Shown one piece after another: positions 16,158-24,363 of a stretch of 64,000 nt of DNA. Within the stretch, counting starts at the first letter, position 1; each line of letters begins with the position of its first letter. Source of the DNA: a virus. The stretch is taken from positions 62,001 through 126,000 of IMG/VR virus record IMGVR_UViG_3300025154_000052. The stretch is one strand, 5' to 3'. Below the pieces are notes generated by a model. It had not been told where the DNA came from and ran no database searches. It saw nothing but the letters and a program-made list of their open reading frames with translations. A program made the translations under genes and the position numbers.

Positions 16158-16688
16158 ATGAACTACATCAATCCCGAGAGTACAGAGATCGGAATGGGAG
16201 AGCGTGTTCTTTACCAGGCGCTCGAGCACAACACGCGCCATGGGTTTTCACTGGCGCTCACACAGACACTCGAAATGCTACTGGGCGCACTGTCTATATT
16301 GCGCGGCCAGACGCGGCGACAGTTGGCCGATGATCTCAGGCGAGCGGGAAGTCAACTCGCTGATGAACTCGAGCGCATCGCCCGTTGCGGCCCGTGGATC
16401 GACGGGTACAGATGGCGGGCGGTTAAGGGCGCCGTCTATCGTGCCGACGTCGATCCCACGCCCGAAGAACGAAGCGAGTGGAACGTCGGGGCAGATGACG
16501 TGTTGCCTCTGCTTCGCATGGTTTACACCAGGCCGGTCATCCGGCGTATCCCTGCGGAAATTCAGGCTTACCTTGAGTCCGAGGGTCTGACTGCCAATCA
16601 GGCGACCGATGCGCCGTGGATTGGTTGGTTCAACTCTGCGGGTGAGATCGTGGCGGTGGTCGCGCCAATCGAGGAAGATGGCGAGTAA
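16158..16688 (+). CDS. hypothetical protein
   Basis: A 176-residue protein. GAGGTGAGT precedes ATG 16158; a GTG at 16152 in the same frame overlaps the upstream stop. The middle (RGQTRRQLADDLRRAGSQLADELERI) is helical, and the C terminus ends in EIVAVVAPIEEDGE. Unknown. Confidence 0.65.
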   Translation: MNYINPESTEIGMGERVLYQALEHNTRHGFSLALTQTLEMLLGALSILRGQTRRQLADDLRRAGSQLADELERIARCGPWIDGYRWRAVKGAVYRADVDPTPEERSEWNVGADDVLPLLRMVYTRPVIRRIPAEIQAYLESEGLTANQATDAPWIGWFNSAGEIVAVVAPIEEDGE

Positions 16689-16780
16689 ACGGCGCAGTTA
16701 ACCATTCATGAGGTAACAGAGACATCTGTACCGAGCGTGGGATTGACTGGAAGACGGCGATCGCGTAGTTGGAGGCTGTA

Positions 16781-17236
16781 GTGGGAACCAAGGCACACCT
16801 GTTTATCTTCCGTGGGCTTCCTGCGAGTGGGAAGAGTTCGATCTCTCAGTCCATGCTCGACGCGGGATTGCTGGATGTGGTCGTTACCCGGGATGACATC
16901 CGGCAGGAGATCAAGCCGGGTCGGAAGTTTGTTGATCGGGATCTGCAGTCCGATGCCGATCGTGAATTCGAGCGGATCGTTCTTGAACGACGGAACACGC
17001 TGATTACGAGAGCGCTCTGCGCGGGCATGCGCGTAGCCTGTGCTGACACGAATCTCTCGGGGACTGCGTTGCGGGAGTTACATACTCTCGCCGGCAACAA
17101 TTGTGCCGAGGTGACCATCATCACAGTGGACACTCCTCATTGTATCTGCATCGAGCGGGACAGTGCCCGGGTACGCCCTGTCGGCGCGAAGACAATCCAG
17201 CGGATGTCCCGCGATTGGCACTGGCAGCGTAGGTGA
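16781..17236 (+). CDS. P-loop kinase, polynucleotide-kinase-like
   Basis: A 151-residue protein with Walker A FRGLPASGKSS near residue 9, then TRDDIRQ, VACADTNLSG and the lid-like RDSARVRPVGAKTIQRM. The layout matches the kinase domain of T4 polynucleotide kinase and related small phage kinases, which phosphorylate 5'-OH ends of nucleic acid; the phosphatase half of T4 Pnk is absent. GTG 16781 follows GGAGGCTGTA, a ribosome-site string reused before the methylase at 17713. Confidence 0.75.
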   Translation: MGTKAHLFIFRGLPASGKSSISQSMLDAGLLDVVVTRDDIRQEIKPGRKFVDRDLQSDADREFERIVLERRNTLITRALCAGMRVACADTNLSGTALRELHTLAGNNCAEVTIITVDTPHCICIERDSARVRPVGAKTIQRMSRDWHWQRR

Positions 17237-17238
17237 TC

Positions 17239-17694
17239 ATGTCCCTGCTGGCTGACATCACCAGGATCATAGCGGTTCCGTGGTATTCGCCCGGCTTCCC
17301 GGAGGCGTGGCGCGAGTATGCCGACTCCGTGCAGCGGGCCAGGGCGTGTGATGTCTCCAACAGGGAGGTCCGCCAGTTGGTGGCGGTTTTTCTCAAGACG
17401 CCGACTGGATGCCGGGTCACGGAAGTGGTGCAGGACTGTGACGGGCTGGGGTTGTGTCTGAACTACTCGTGTCTGCTGGCCGATTGGCTGGTGGAGCGTG
17501 GCTACCCGGCGTTCGTTGAGTACATCGAGGTGCGACGACGGCCCCATTGGGTAGCGATATTGGGTGAAGTGCGGATCGATCTGACGATGCGTCAGTTTCG
17601 GCAGAATGCCGCATTCCCGTACTTCTCTCGGGTGGCTCGTTTTCAGAGTGCTGACATCACAGAATGCTTGAGCGGGCGTGTTACCGCATGCTGA
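17239..17694 (+). CDS. hypothetical protein
   Basis: A 151-residue soluble protein. The segment CDGLGLCLNYSCLLADWLVERGYPAF followed by RPHWVAILGEVRIDL has a cysteine, then histidine, then aspartate order that resembles papain/transglutaminase-like folds; this is only a suggestion. AGGTGATC precedes ATG 17239. Confidence 0.6.
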   Translation: MSLLADITRIIAVPWYSPGFPEAWREYADSVQRARACDVSNREVRQLVAVFLKTPTGCRVTEVVQDCDGLGLCLNYSCLLADWLVERGYPAFVEYIEVRRRPHWVAILGEVRIDLTMRQFRQNAAFPYFSRVARFQSADITECLSGRVTAC

Positions 17695-17712
17695 CTTATC
17701 GTGGAGGCTGTT

Positions 17713-19116
17713 GTGAACGAGTTGATTCCCCGAACGACCGTGACCGAGATCTGCGCTCACCGTGGCGCTGCGATGTCCACCATGCGTGAAGCCGTGGCTG
17801 CTATGGTCCACGGTATTGAACTGGTTGAGAAGTCCGAATATCACGCTCAACATGCGTATGGAGCGGCGCACTTTACCCTTTCTGACCGGAGTGAGTTGAC
17901 AGCATACAAGCGCCTATTCGAGGGGATCGACGCTGTTGCATCTCTCAAGGCGTATCGCCAACAGGTCGACGCCCGGGTGTGGATGAATCTCCTCGCACTG
18001 ACCGGTATGGAGAGCATGATGGACCGGACGGCCAAGGATGAACTCTATAAGCAGCTCTGTGGCGACGTCCCCGAAGTCACCGAGGACACCGTCTGGTCGA
18101 CGTTCGATTCTCTCGCGGGCCAGGCGAAACTCATCTTCCAGCGTGGCCTGGCTCGAGCCTTCATCGACCTTGACCGGCGATTCCGATCACACGACGGCTT
18201 CAAGATTGGGAGCCGGATCATTCTGACCCGCGTCTTTGATGACTGGGGCAGTTGGTCCCACTGGAACGGGACGCGAGATACCATCTGCGACGTTGAGCGA
18301 GTGTTCGCGGTGCTGGACGGCAACAAGCCGAACCCGCGGGGACTGATTGCGGCCATTGATGACAGCAGGGGCGGCAGATACGGGAAACGCCAGTCATACA
18401 TGGAGAGCGAGTATTTCCGTATCCGCACGTTTCAGAACGGCAATGCTCACTTATGGTTCACCAGGGACGAACTCGTCGAGAAGGCCAACCTTCTCCTGGC
18501 CGAGTATTACGGCGAAGTGCTCCCGGACGGTGTCCCGGACGATGTCACCGCGAAGGACATCAAGCAGTGCACAGCGCTCTGCAAGGACCTGTCCTTCTAC
18601 GCCACCCAGGAACCGGTCGTATCGACCATTCTTGACGGTGTCTACTTCCCAGACGGTGCCCATGTGCTCGAGCCATCTGCCGGGACGGGGAATATCGTCC
18701 GTGAACTGCTCCATCGGGGCATGCGGGTTGACGCTGTCGAGGTTGACCCTGGCCGCGTCCGGGTGCTTCAGGAGATGGAGCGGCAGATTCACGGGTTGAC
18801 CGTCACACATGCCAACTTCCTGCAGATGGTTGCTCGGCCCATCTACACCCATGTCGTCATGAACCCGCCGTTCCACGGCACCCACTACATGCAGCATGTC
18901 ATGCATGCATTCGACTTCCTGGCACCTGGCGGGGTGCTCGTCTCCATTCTCCCCGCAACAGTCGAGTTTGGGGAGAGCAAGAAACATGAGGCGTTCCGCA
19001 AGTGGGTGGAGCAGCACAAGGACAACTACTCCGCGTTCCGGGATCTGCCGATCGAGTCGTTCGCGAGTTCGGGAACGCGGATCAACACCGTGTACGTCGT
19101 GCTGCACAAGAGGTGA
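17713..19116 (+). CDS. DNA methyltransferase with DUF4942-like N-terminal region
   Basis: A 467-residue protein. The C-terminal third has the AdoMet motif HVLEPSAGTGNIVRELLHRG and the catalytic tetrad NPPF within THVVMNPPFHGTHYM, so it should methylate adenine N6 (or cytosine N4) in DNA. The first 270 residues, including FDDWGSWSHWNGTRDTICDVE, resemble the DUF4942 region fused to such methylases in phages. GTG 17713 follows GGAGGCTGTT. It may protect phage DNA from restriction. Confidence 0.85.
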   Translation: MNELIPRTTVTEICAHRGAAMSTMREAVAAMVHGIELVEKSEYHAQHAYGAAHFTLSDRSELTAYKRLFEGIDAVASLKAYRQQVDARVWMNLLALTGMESMMDRTAKDELYKQLCGDVPEVTEDTVWSTFDSLAGQAKLIFQRGLARAFIDLDRRFRSHDGFKIGSRIILTRVFDDWGSWSHWNGTRDTICDVERVFAVLDGNKPNPRGLIAAIDDSRGGRYGKRQSYMESEYFRIRTFQNGNAHLWFTRDELVEKANLLLAEYYGEVLPDGVPDDVTAKDIKQCTALCKDLSFYATQEPVVSTILDGVYFPDGAHVLEPSAGTGNIVRELLHRGMRVDAVEVDPGRVRVLQEMERQIHGLTVTHANFLQMVARPIYTHVVMNPPFHGTHYMQHVMHAFDFLAPGGVLVSILPATVEFGESKKHEAFRKWVEQHKDNYSAFRDLPIESFASSGTRINTVYVVLHKR

Positions 19117-19118
19117 CA

Positions 19119-19490
19119 ATGGAAGACAACGAACTCGAGAAAATCGGGCGGGCGTTGCCCCCTGGCTGGCTGCTACAGATTCATGTTGGCCATGATGTAC
19201 TCGTCATGCTGCTCCCGCCCGGGAGCAAAAGGGACATGATTACGGGCTTCGAGGGAACGATCATCGAGCAACTTCAAGAGGCCGCCACAGAAGCGCACAA
19301 GATGCATCCCAATCCGTGGCCAATGGACTACGCGCATTGCGGCTCATGCCCTCACCAGTCTATCTATCGAGAGCATGAGAGCGGCACTTGCAAGTTGTTC
19401 GGTGAGAGTATCGACATCTTCCCGGTCACTGGCGGACGTGGCGCGATACGTAGCGCCCAGTGTATGAGACACCATGAAGATCCCTACTGA
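19119..19490 (+). CDS. hypothetical protein with cysteine cluster
   Basis: A 123-residue protein. CGSCPHQSIYREHESGTC near residue 74 and C-terminal QCMRHHEDP could bind a metal. GAGGTGACA precedes the ATG, and the gene overlaps the next by 17 bp. Unknown family. Confidence 0.65.
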   Translation: MEDNELEKIGRALPPGWLLQIHVGHDVLVMLLPPGSKRDMITGFEGTIIEQLQEAATEAHKMHPNPWPMDYAHCGSCPHQSIYREHESGTCKLFGESIDIFPVTGGRGAIRSAQCMRHHEDPY

Positions 19491-19839
19491 CAACTTCGAA
19501 CGCTTGGCTGATCGCCTCGAGCAGTGGGCGACTGAGTACGAAGCCCTTGCGGCGAAAGCGGACGCCGTGAAGGTTCACCCTCACAGTGCTACTCGCTGGC
19601 GTGGTCGTGCACAAGGCTACCGGAGCGCTGCACAACTCATCCGGGACGAGATCCGGCGCGAGAACGAGCGGATTCTATCCGCTGAATGCGGATGGTGTGG
19701 ACAGACTGCCGAGATGGACGCTACTGGTCGAATCCTCTCTCACCCGTTTCCGCCTGACTCTGGCCTTGATGGTCCATGCGACGGGGTGGGATTGACACTC
19801 GCTGAACAGTGGGAGCAGGCGACCTTTCGTGAGGAGTGA
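19474..19839 (+). CDS. hypothetical helical protein with CxxC
   Basis: A 121-residue protein. Its long N-terminal helix (DRLEQWATEYEALAAKADAVK) is followed by ECGWCGQTAEMD, a lone CxxC, and a hydrophilic C terminus. Not recognised. Confidence 0.65.
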   Translation: MKIPTDNFERLADRLEQWATEYEALAAKADAVKVHPHSATRWRGRAQGYRSAAQLIRDEIRRENERILSAECGWCGQTAEMDATGRILSHPFPPDSGLDGPCDGVGLTLAEQWEQATFREE

Positions 19840-19842
19840 CAC

Positions 19843-20307
19843 ATGAACGAAGCACTTCAACGTGCCGGTTATCGCCCGATGCCAGAAGGCGAGGCACAAG
19901 AGGATGAGATCCTGAGTCCGTGGGAGGCGGAGGGCGGATTGTGGCAGTTTGTCTGTCCGCGCTATCAACTGCCTGACATTCTCTATCGTGGTGATTGGAT
20001 CGAGTGGCGAGGTCATGGCGCGTGGTGTCGTCCTGTCAATGCCGTGACCGGCGACTACGATCCAGCAGGTTGGAATGAGCCGATCGTGCCGGCTGAACCG
20101 GGGTGGTGGCTCTGGGATGCCGACGACGGGCGGCGGATGATCTTCCGGATCGACATACCATCGATCGGACCACAAGCGCTCTTCGCTTGGGGTCCGGAAC
20201 CAGTCGAGGACTACGACCTGGACCTGAGTGCCTACGTAGAACGGTTCTGCGTGATCAATGGCGGGCGATGGATCGGCCCCTGTCGCAAGCCAGGGTGTAA
20301 ACCGTGA
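19843..20307 (+). CDS. hypothetical tryptophan-rich protein
   Basis: A 154-residue protein with many aromatic residues (DWIEWRGHGAW, EPGWWLWDADDGRRM) and a C-terminal cysteine motif (GPCRKPGCKP). Its stop is coupled as GTGA with the next start. Unknown. Confidence 0.65.
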   Translation: MNEALQRAGYRPMPEGEAQEDEILSPWEAEGGLWQFVCPRYQLPDILYRGDWIEWRGHGAWCRPVNAVTGDYDPAGWNEPIVPAEPGWWLWDADDGRRMIFRIDIPSIGPQALFAWGPEPVEDYDLDLSAYVERFCVINGGRWIGPCRKPGCKP

Positions 20308-21059
20308 TCCCTTTCTGGTGTACATCAGAAGATAGTGACCGGTGCGCCCGATGGCGACGTGTTGATGCCGAGATGACTCGTGTACCCGCGCAACTCACCG
20401 GGCATGTACCCGGCACCGACGACAGAGACTCCGGTGCGACCGGTGCCCTATTGGCAGCAGATAGCTGCCCGAAAGCGGCGGAAGGGATGACGATGAGTAC
20501 CAGGCTAACCAAAGATGCGTTTAAAGCATTGGTGGATCAGGATCTTCAGTGGCTCAAGTCCATGCCTTCTTCGCTGGAGCGTCAGCACATCCTGATGATA
20601 CTGCTCGACGCCGTGGAACATTACTATCCGGATGCGCCCGACATCCGCCCGGCATCGGAGTTGACGCCCGAAAAACTGAAGGCGTGGCAGTGGTGGACCA
20701 TCGTGGGTCAATTCGGTACGGATACCCGGAGTGACCTGTCCATCATCGACGACAGCGACCCGGATGGACCGGCGCTGCATGATGGCGGGTTCGAGCGGTG
20801 GTATCTGGACCGCGTCAGAGTGTATCCCTGTCATGATGGCAAGCCGTGGCGCCCGGCTTCGTGGCCCGAAGTCGATCAGGCGATACACGCAGCGGAAGCC
20901 TCGAAGCGCGAGGAGGATACTACCGGAGAGTGTCTTTCCTGCTCTGATGCGCGGGAGGAAGAGGTCTGCCCGAAGTCGAAGCGGGCATGTAAGCACCACT
21001 GCAATCATTCGTGGTCCCATGACGAGTGTTGCTGGTGTGGACAGACGTGGGACGAGTAA
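20304..21059 (+). CDS. hypothetical protein with C-terminal zinc-like cysteines
   Basis: A 251-codon frame from GTG 20304, overlapping the previous TGA. A second start cluster with GGAAGGGATGACG lies near 20487-20493 (MTMSTRLTKDAF), giving about 190 residues and a more protein-like composition; either may be used. The C-terminal part has CLSCSD, CPKSKRACKHHCNHSW and CCWCGQTW, enough for two zinc sites. Confidence 0.6.
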   Translation: MIPFWCTSEDSDRCARWRRVDAEMTRVPAQLTGHVPGTDDRDSGATGALLAADSCPKAAEGMTMSTRLTKDAFKALVDQDLQWLKSMPSSLERQHILMILLDAVEHYYPDAPDIRPASELTPEKLKAWQWWTIVGQFGTDTRSDLSIIDDSDPDGPALHDGGFERWYLDRVRVYPCHDGKPWRPASWPEVDQAIHAAEASKREEDTTGECLSCSDAREEEVCPKSKRACKHHCNHSWSHDECCWCGQTWDE

Positions 21060-21061
21060 TC

Positions 21062-21358
21062 GTGCAGTATCAAGATGCCGTCTCCCAGTGGCTCGAGGAA
21101 GTGCGGGCTGTTGGAGCTCACGGAACACGACTCATTGACTACCTGGTCTGGACGTATCCCGGCAACGGAGCAGCAACGGACAGCGCTGACGGGCTACTCC
21201 GGGACCTTGTAGACATGGGCGCTGTAGTACCTGCCCGATGGAGTCCCACGACGTCACAGCGGGCGTTTATGGGCCTTGTTTATCCGGGTGGACTCCAGCA
21301 GGGTTTCGAAGCCGGTAAGCGTGCCTGCTGGTGGTATGAGGCTGTGAGTGAAGCGTAG
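21062..21358 (+). CDS. hypothetical protein
   Basis: A 98-residue protein starting at GTG 21062, two bases after the previous stop. TDSADGLLRDLVDMGAVVPAR and PGGLQQGFEAGKRACWWYE suggest a small alpha/beta fold. Unknown. Confidence 0.6.
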   Translation: MQYQDAVSQWLEEVRAVGAHGTRLIDYLVWTYPGNGAATDSADGLLRDLVDMGAVVPARWSPTTSQRAFMGLVYPGGLQQGFEAGKRACWWYEAVSEA

Positions 21359-21572
21359 ATCGAACTGTCTCATCGCTGTCCTGATTCTTCGACGACGGCT
21401 GAAATGTGGTCGTGTCAAGATGCGGTGGTGGCCACGTCGCCTATTACCTCACTTCTTTCTTGAACTCTCTGACGGCTGGTCCATCCATTACACCTGGCCG
21501 ACAGAGAAGACTAAAAGTATCGGTTCGTGTTTGTGGTTTCGGGGCGAGTTTCGACTGGACAGATTCAGTTGA
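21348..21572 (+). CDS. small basic hypothetical protein
   Basis: A 74-codon frame, GTG 21348, very basic at the N terminus (MKRRSNCLIAVLILRRRLK) and tryptophan-rich later. It overlaps the previous gene by 11 bp. It could be a genuine small protein, but coding character is weak. Confidence 0.45.
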   Translation: MKRRSNCLIAVLILRRRLKCGRVKMRWWPRRLLPHFFLELSDGWSIHYTWPTEKTKSIGSCLWFRGEFRLDRFS

Positions 21573-21586
21573 ACGCAGGAGCAGTC

Positions 21587-21822
21587 ATGAACTGGCTCGA
21601 GTACCTGAAGACGTGGTTCGTTCTCCCGGATGGGAGTAAGCGACGAGCCAGGTAGTCGGCGGTCCCTGGCTCGTGGTCCAGGTGGACGGCGGCGAGTGGC
21701 GGAATGTGGACTTCAAGTCGTCGCTAAAACTCAGGGCGACGATCTCAGCGTGCGATAACCTGGCGGAGATCGAGGCGTGGGTGGTCCATGGCTCGCAGTG
21801 GAGCCCGTTTGTGAAGGAGTGA
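21587..21822 (+). pseudogene. probably frameshifted small gene
   Basis: ATG 21587 has AGGAGCAGTC in front and reads MNWLEYLKTWFVLPDGSKRR before TAG at 21653. A second frame, offset by one base and open from 21640 to the TGA at 21820, reads VVQVDGGEWRNVDFKS and ends GSQWSPFVKE, just before the next gene. Joined, they would give one protein of about 76 residues. This is a frameshift mutation, a sequencing error or a programmed shift; no clear slippery site is seen. Confidence 0.5.
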
Positions 21823-21829
21823 GGAGATC

Positions 21830-22036
21830 ATGGGCGAAAAGAAACGTCGATTCAAACTGAGTGCCGAGTTGGTGGACGGTGACCATTGGACGATCCTGGA
21901 CCGTCCTGAAGATGTCCTGCAGATGGTGCAGGCATGGTGTGAGGAACGGCTCACGTACGGCGGAGCAGGCGAATCCTGCTCTATTGACGTAGTCGAGATG
22001 ATTGACGAAGAGGTCGCGGCACTGCCGGAAATCTGA
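21830..22036 (+). CDS. small hypothetical protein
   Basis: A 68-residue acidic protein (FKLSAELVDGDHWTILDRP; VEMIDEEVAALPEI). AGTGAGGAGATC precedes the ATG. Unknown. Confidence 0.65.
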   Translation: MGEKKRRFKLSAELVDGDHWTILDRPEDVLQMVQAWCEERLTYGGAGESCSIDVVEMIDEEVAALPEI

Positions 22037-22051
22037 AGGGATGAGGGGATT

Positions 22052-22597
22052 ATGCGAAAAGGTGACTGGTGCCAAACGTTCACGGGCCTGCAGTTCTGGC
22101 CGTTGGACCCGAGACCTGAGGAGATCTGTATCGAGGATATCGCCCATGCCTTGGCGCTCACATGCCGATTCAACGGGCACTGCCGGTGTTTCTATTCCGT
22201 CGCTCAACATTCTTACCTCGTAAGCCAGGAGTGCGGAGTTCTTGATCCTGATTGGTCCCCGATCGTGCAGTTGTGGGGACTCCTGCACGATGCGGCTGAG
22301 GCATACATTGGTGATATGGTGCGTCCTTTGAAACGGGACATGCCCGCCTTTAAGGACGCGGAGAGAGCGATCATGCGCGCCGTCTGCACGCGATTCGATT
22401 TGCCGATGGATGAGCCAGCGATTGTAAAACACGCCGACAACATTCTTCTGGCTACCGAAGCCAGGGATCTGATGGGTGCGCCTCCGGTCCCGTGGATGCC
22501 TCTGCCCGAACCGCTGCCGTTTCACATCGCGCCCGCGTCGCCCGACATGGCTGAGCGCATGTTTCTGAGCATGTTTAAGGGACTGAGGGAGGAGTGA
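22052..22597 (+). CDS. HD-domain phosphohydrolase, YfbR-like
   Basis: A 181-residue protein with the HD-domain order: YSVAQHSYLV (first His), WGLLHDAAEAYIGDM (His-Asp pair) and VKHADNILLATEARDL (final Asp). Single-domain HD proteins of this size in phages are commonly 5'-deoxynucleotidases that trim dNMPs. It would shift the nucleotide pool, which fits a phage carrying base-modification genes. AGGGGATT precedes the ATG. Confidence 0.8.
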   Translation: MRKGDWCQTFTGLQFWPLDPRPEEICIEDIAHALALTCRFNGHCRCFYSVAQHSYLVSQECGVLDPDWSPIVQLWGLLHDAAEAYIGDMVRPLKRDMPAFKDAERAIMRAVCTRFDLPMDEPAIVKHADNILLATEARDLMGAPPVPWMPLPEPLPFHIAPASPDMAERMFLSMFKGLREE

Positions 22598-22598
22598 G

Positions 22599-22850
22599 AT
22601 GCCTGACGGTCTCTACCGCTGCGTCATCTACTACGCCGTAGCGGCGTTTGTGGTCGAAGGTGGCACCGTGACCCGGTGCGCGCCGATCCTGCGGCGATGG
22701 ACAAGAACGGCTCCAACGTGGTCCGAGCGACGAGGCGGGAGATCCGGGAGACACGGGAGCAGATCCGCTCAGCGATTCTGCGGGCGGGAGGTGTGCGTGG
22801 ATTCTGTGGGAGGTAAGCGTGAGAAACCGACGTTCGTCCGCTCAACCTGA
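22599..22850 (+). CDS. small hypothetical phage protein
   Basis: An 83-residue protein. The first 35 residues, MPDGLYRCVIYYAVAAFVVE and then GTVTRCAPILRR, resemble a short protein common in large phages; the arginine/serine-rich tail is low-complexity. It overlaps the next gene by 32 bp. GGAGGAGTGAG precedes it. Confidence 0.6.
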   Translation: MPDGLYRCVIYYAVAAFVVEGGTVTRCAPILRRWTRTAPTWSERRGGRSGRHGSRSAQRFCGREVCVDSVGGKREKPTFVRST

Positions 22851-23280
22851 TCCCGATCTTCCACCGGTGGACCCCGTGCTCGAGTCGGTATTGCCCTGGG
22901 GATGGACACGGATCGAGCCAGAGGGGGGAGGCCCCGCATTCTGGATCGGGTTCGAGCCGCAGACAGGGGATGTCTGGTATGTGGACCCTGGTACCCGTGG
23001 ACAGCGTGAGGGATGGTGGATGGTACACGGCGCGGCAGGAGGGATCTCGTATACGTGGGGACGATCACCTGTGCAAGCGCTTCAGAGGGGGAAACGGCGG
23101 ATCGAGGTAGAAGCCCGGCAAGAGGCAGTGAGGGCGGAGCGGAATAAGCGGGCATGGCGTATCGGAGGAAGAGATCCGCTTGTGTCGACCTGGTGGCAAG
23201 CGCGATATGGTAGTAGGAAGCGCATGTACCGAGAGAGGGCGGCTATATGGCGCAAACTCCCTCGACGGAGGCTCCCGTGA
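22819..23280 (+). CDS. hypothetical basic protein
   Basis: A 153-residue protein from GTG 22819. The N-terminal domain is rich in Trp, Gly and Pro (LPWGWTRIEPEGGGPAFWIG); the C-terminal 60 residues are basic and helical (RIEVEARQEAVRAERNKRAW). Unknown. Confidence 0.6.
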   Translation: MRNRRSSAQPDPDLPPVDPVLESVLPWGWTRIEPEGGGPAFWIGFEPQTGDVWYVDPGTRGQREGWWMVHGAAGGISYTWGRSPVQALQRGKRRIEVEARQEAVRAERNKRAWRIGGRDPLVSTWWQARYGSRKRMYRERAAIWRKLPRRRLP

Positions 23281-23480
23281 CAACAGTCGCATTCTGGCTG
23301 TTCAACCTGCTCGCGCTCGTCTGGTCGCGGGACCACCGGGCATGGCTCGCGGTACCTGCGGGCACCCTGTCGCTCTTCGCGTGGGCGGCGGTAGTAATGG
23401 GTAGCCTCGAGCCGGTGCTATTTGCGGTAATGATGATCGGGATCGGGGCGATAATAGCGACAATGGGAGGTGAACGATGA
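23247..23480 (+). CDS. small membrane protein
   Basis: A 77-residue protein with two or three predicted membrane spans (TVAFWLFNLLALVW, WLAVPAGTLSLFAWAAVVMG, VLFAVMMIGIGAIIATM). Role unknown. Its stop is coupled to the next start. Confidence 0.65.
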   Translation: MAQTPSTEAPVTTVAFWLFNLLALVWSRDHRAWLAVPAGTLSLFAWAAVVMGSLEPVLFAVMMIGIGAIIATMGGER

Positions 23481-23677
23481 GTAGGCACCTTTGGACCGAC
23501 GTGGACGGCGACGAGGGGTATGTTGAGATCATCGGCAGGTCGATCTGGCTGTGGCTTGCGAACGAGGAGGATGACGCTGAGGCATTCCACCGACTGACCC
23601 CCAAGACTGCCCGACAGGTGGCGCGGTATCTGATCGAGGCTGCGAGTTCGATCGATGGAAAGGGCGGAGATGAGTGA
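23477..23677 (+). CDS. small hypothetical protein
   Basis: A 66-residue protein (IIGRSIWLWLANEEDDAEAF; LTPKTARQVARYLIEAASSI), probably a small alpha/beta fold. ATGA coupled to the upstream gene. Unknown. Confidence 0.6.
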   Translation: MSRHLWTDVDGDEGYVEIIGRSIWLWLANEEDDAEAFHRLTPKTARQVARYLIEAASSIDGKGGDE

Positions 23678-24068
23678 CGATACCTTGATCAACCGGCTGC
23701 GATGTCGGTATCCTATTGGACCCATCGGAGCCGACAGCGAGCCGGAGCAGCGGGCGGCAGCGATGACACTGGGGGGGGAGGCACGGGTGAAAGTCCTGTT
23801 GATCGGTGACAGTGACAGCGCCCGCGTGCAAGCGCTGATCGACGCAGCAAGGCAGCACGGCATCGACCTCACCGTCGAGACCGCGATCAGCGGTGTACCT
23901 CCGCGTATCCCCGGCGAACCGCGACACACCGAAGCAGCCAAGGAATCGCTCCGCGACGTGGCAATGATACTCAGTCGGCAGCCGGTGGAAGCCGTCGAGC
24001 TGATCAAGCAGGTGCCGCACTGGCAGGAGATCGGTGCTCGGAAGCGCCGGAAGTCGTGGCGAAGGTGA
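23670..24068 (+). CDS. hypothetical protein
   Basis: A 132-residue protein. VKVLLIGDSDSARVQALIDAA looks like a Rossmann-like beta-alpha unit. Start MSDDTLIN at 23670 overlaps the previous stop. Its basic end (RKRRKSWRR) overlaps the next gene. Unknown. Confidence 0.6.
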   Translation: MSDDTLINRLRCRYPIGPIGADSEPEQRAAAMTLGGEARVKVLLIGDSDSARVQALIDAARQHGIDLTVETAISGVPPRIPGEPRHTEAAKESLRDVAMILSRQPVEAVELIKQVPHWQEIGARKRRKSWRR

Positions 24069-24250
24069 AGCCAAGTATCCTGCTACCGCTGGCTTTCCTG
24101 GGGTTGGGCGACGTGTGGGCACGGTCTGATCAGCAGTCGACGCATCGACCGTCACAACCGTCATCTGCTCAGGTGATCGCGCGGAAAAAGCGCAAGAAGC
24201 GCAAGAAGCGCCGCGACCATGTGCGACGCAATCAAGGAAAGAAGCGATGA
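24056..24250 (+). CDS. small protein with basic tail
   Basis: A 64-codon frame from GTG 24056. It has a hydrophobic stretch near the N terminus (PSILLPLAFLGLGDVW) and a strongly basic end (KKRKKRKKRRDHVRR), the shape of a small nucleic-acid- or membrane-associated protein. ATGA overlap with the next frame. Confidence 0.5.
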   Translation: MAKVKPSILLPLAFLGLGDVWARSDQQSTHRPSQPSSAQVIARKKRKKRKKRRDHVRRNQGKKR

Positions 24251-24363
24251 CTGAACTTCTCATCCCCATCGCTCTGATGGTCGGGCTTCCTCTCGCAGCC
24301 GCACTGGTAGGCGAGATCATTCACCGGATCGCCACACGGAAGAGTAAGCATGAATCTGAATGA
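24247..24363 (+). CDS. 38-residue membrane peptide
   Basis: The ATG at 24247 overlaps the previous TGA and the frame reads MTELLIPIALMVGLPLAAAL with a short basic tail, stopping 14 bp inside the helicase gene. One membrane span is predicted. The tight coupling supports it. Confidence 0.5.
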   Translation: MTELLIPIALMVGLPLAAALVGEIIHRIATRKSKHESE

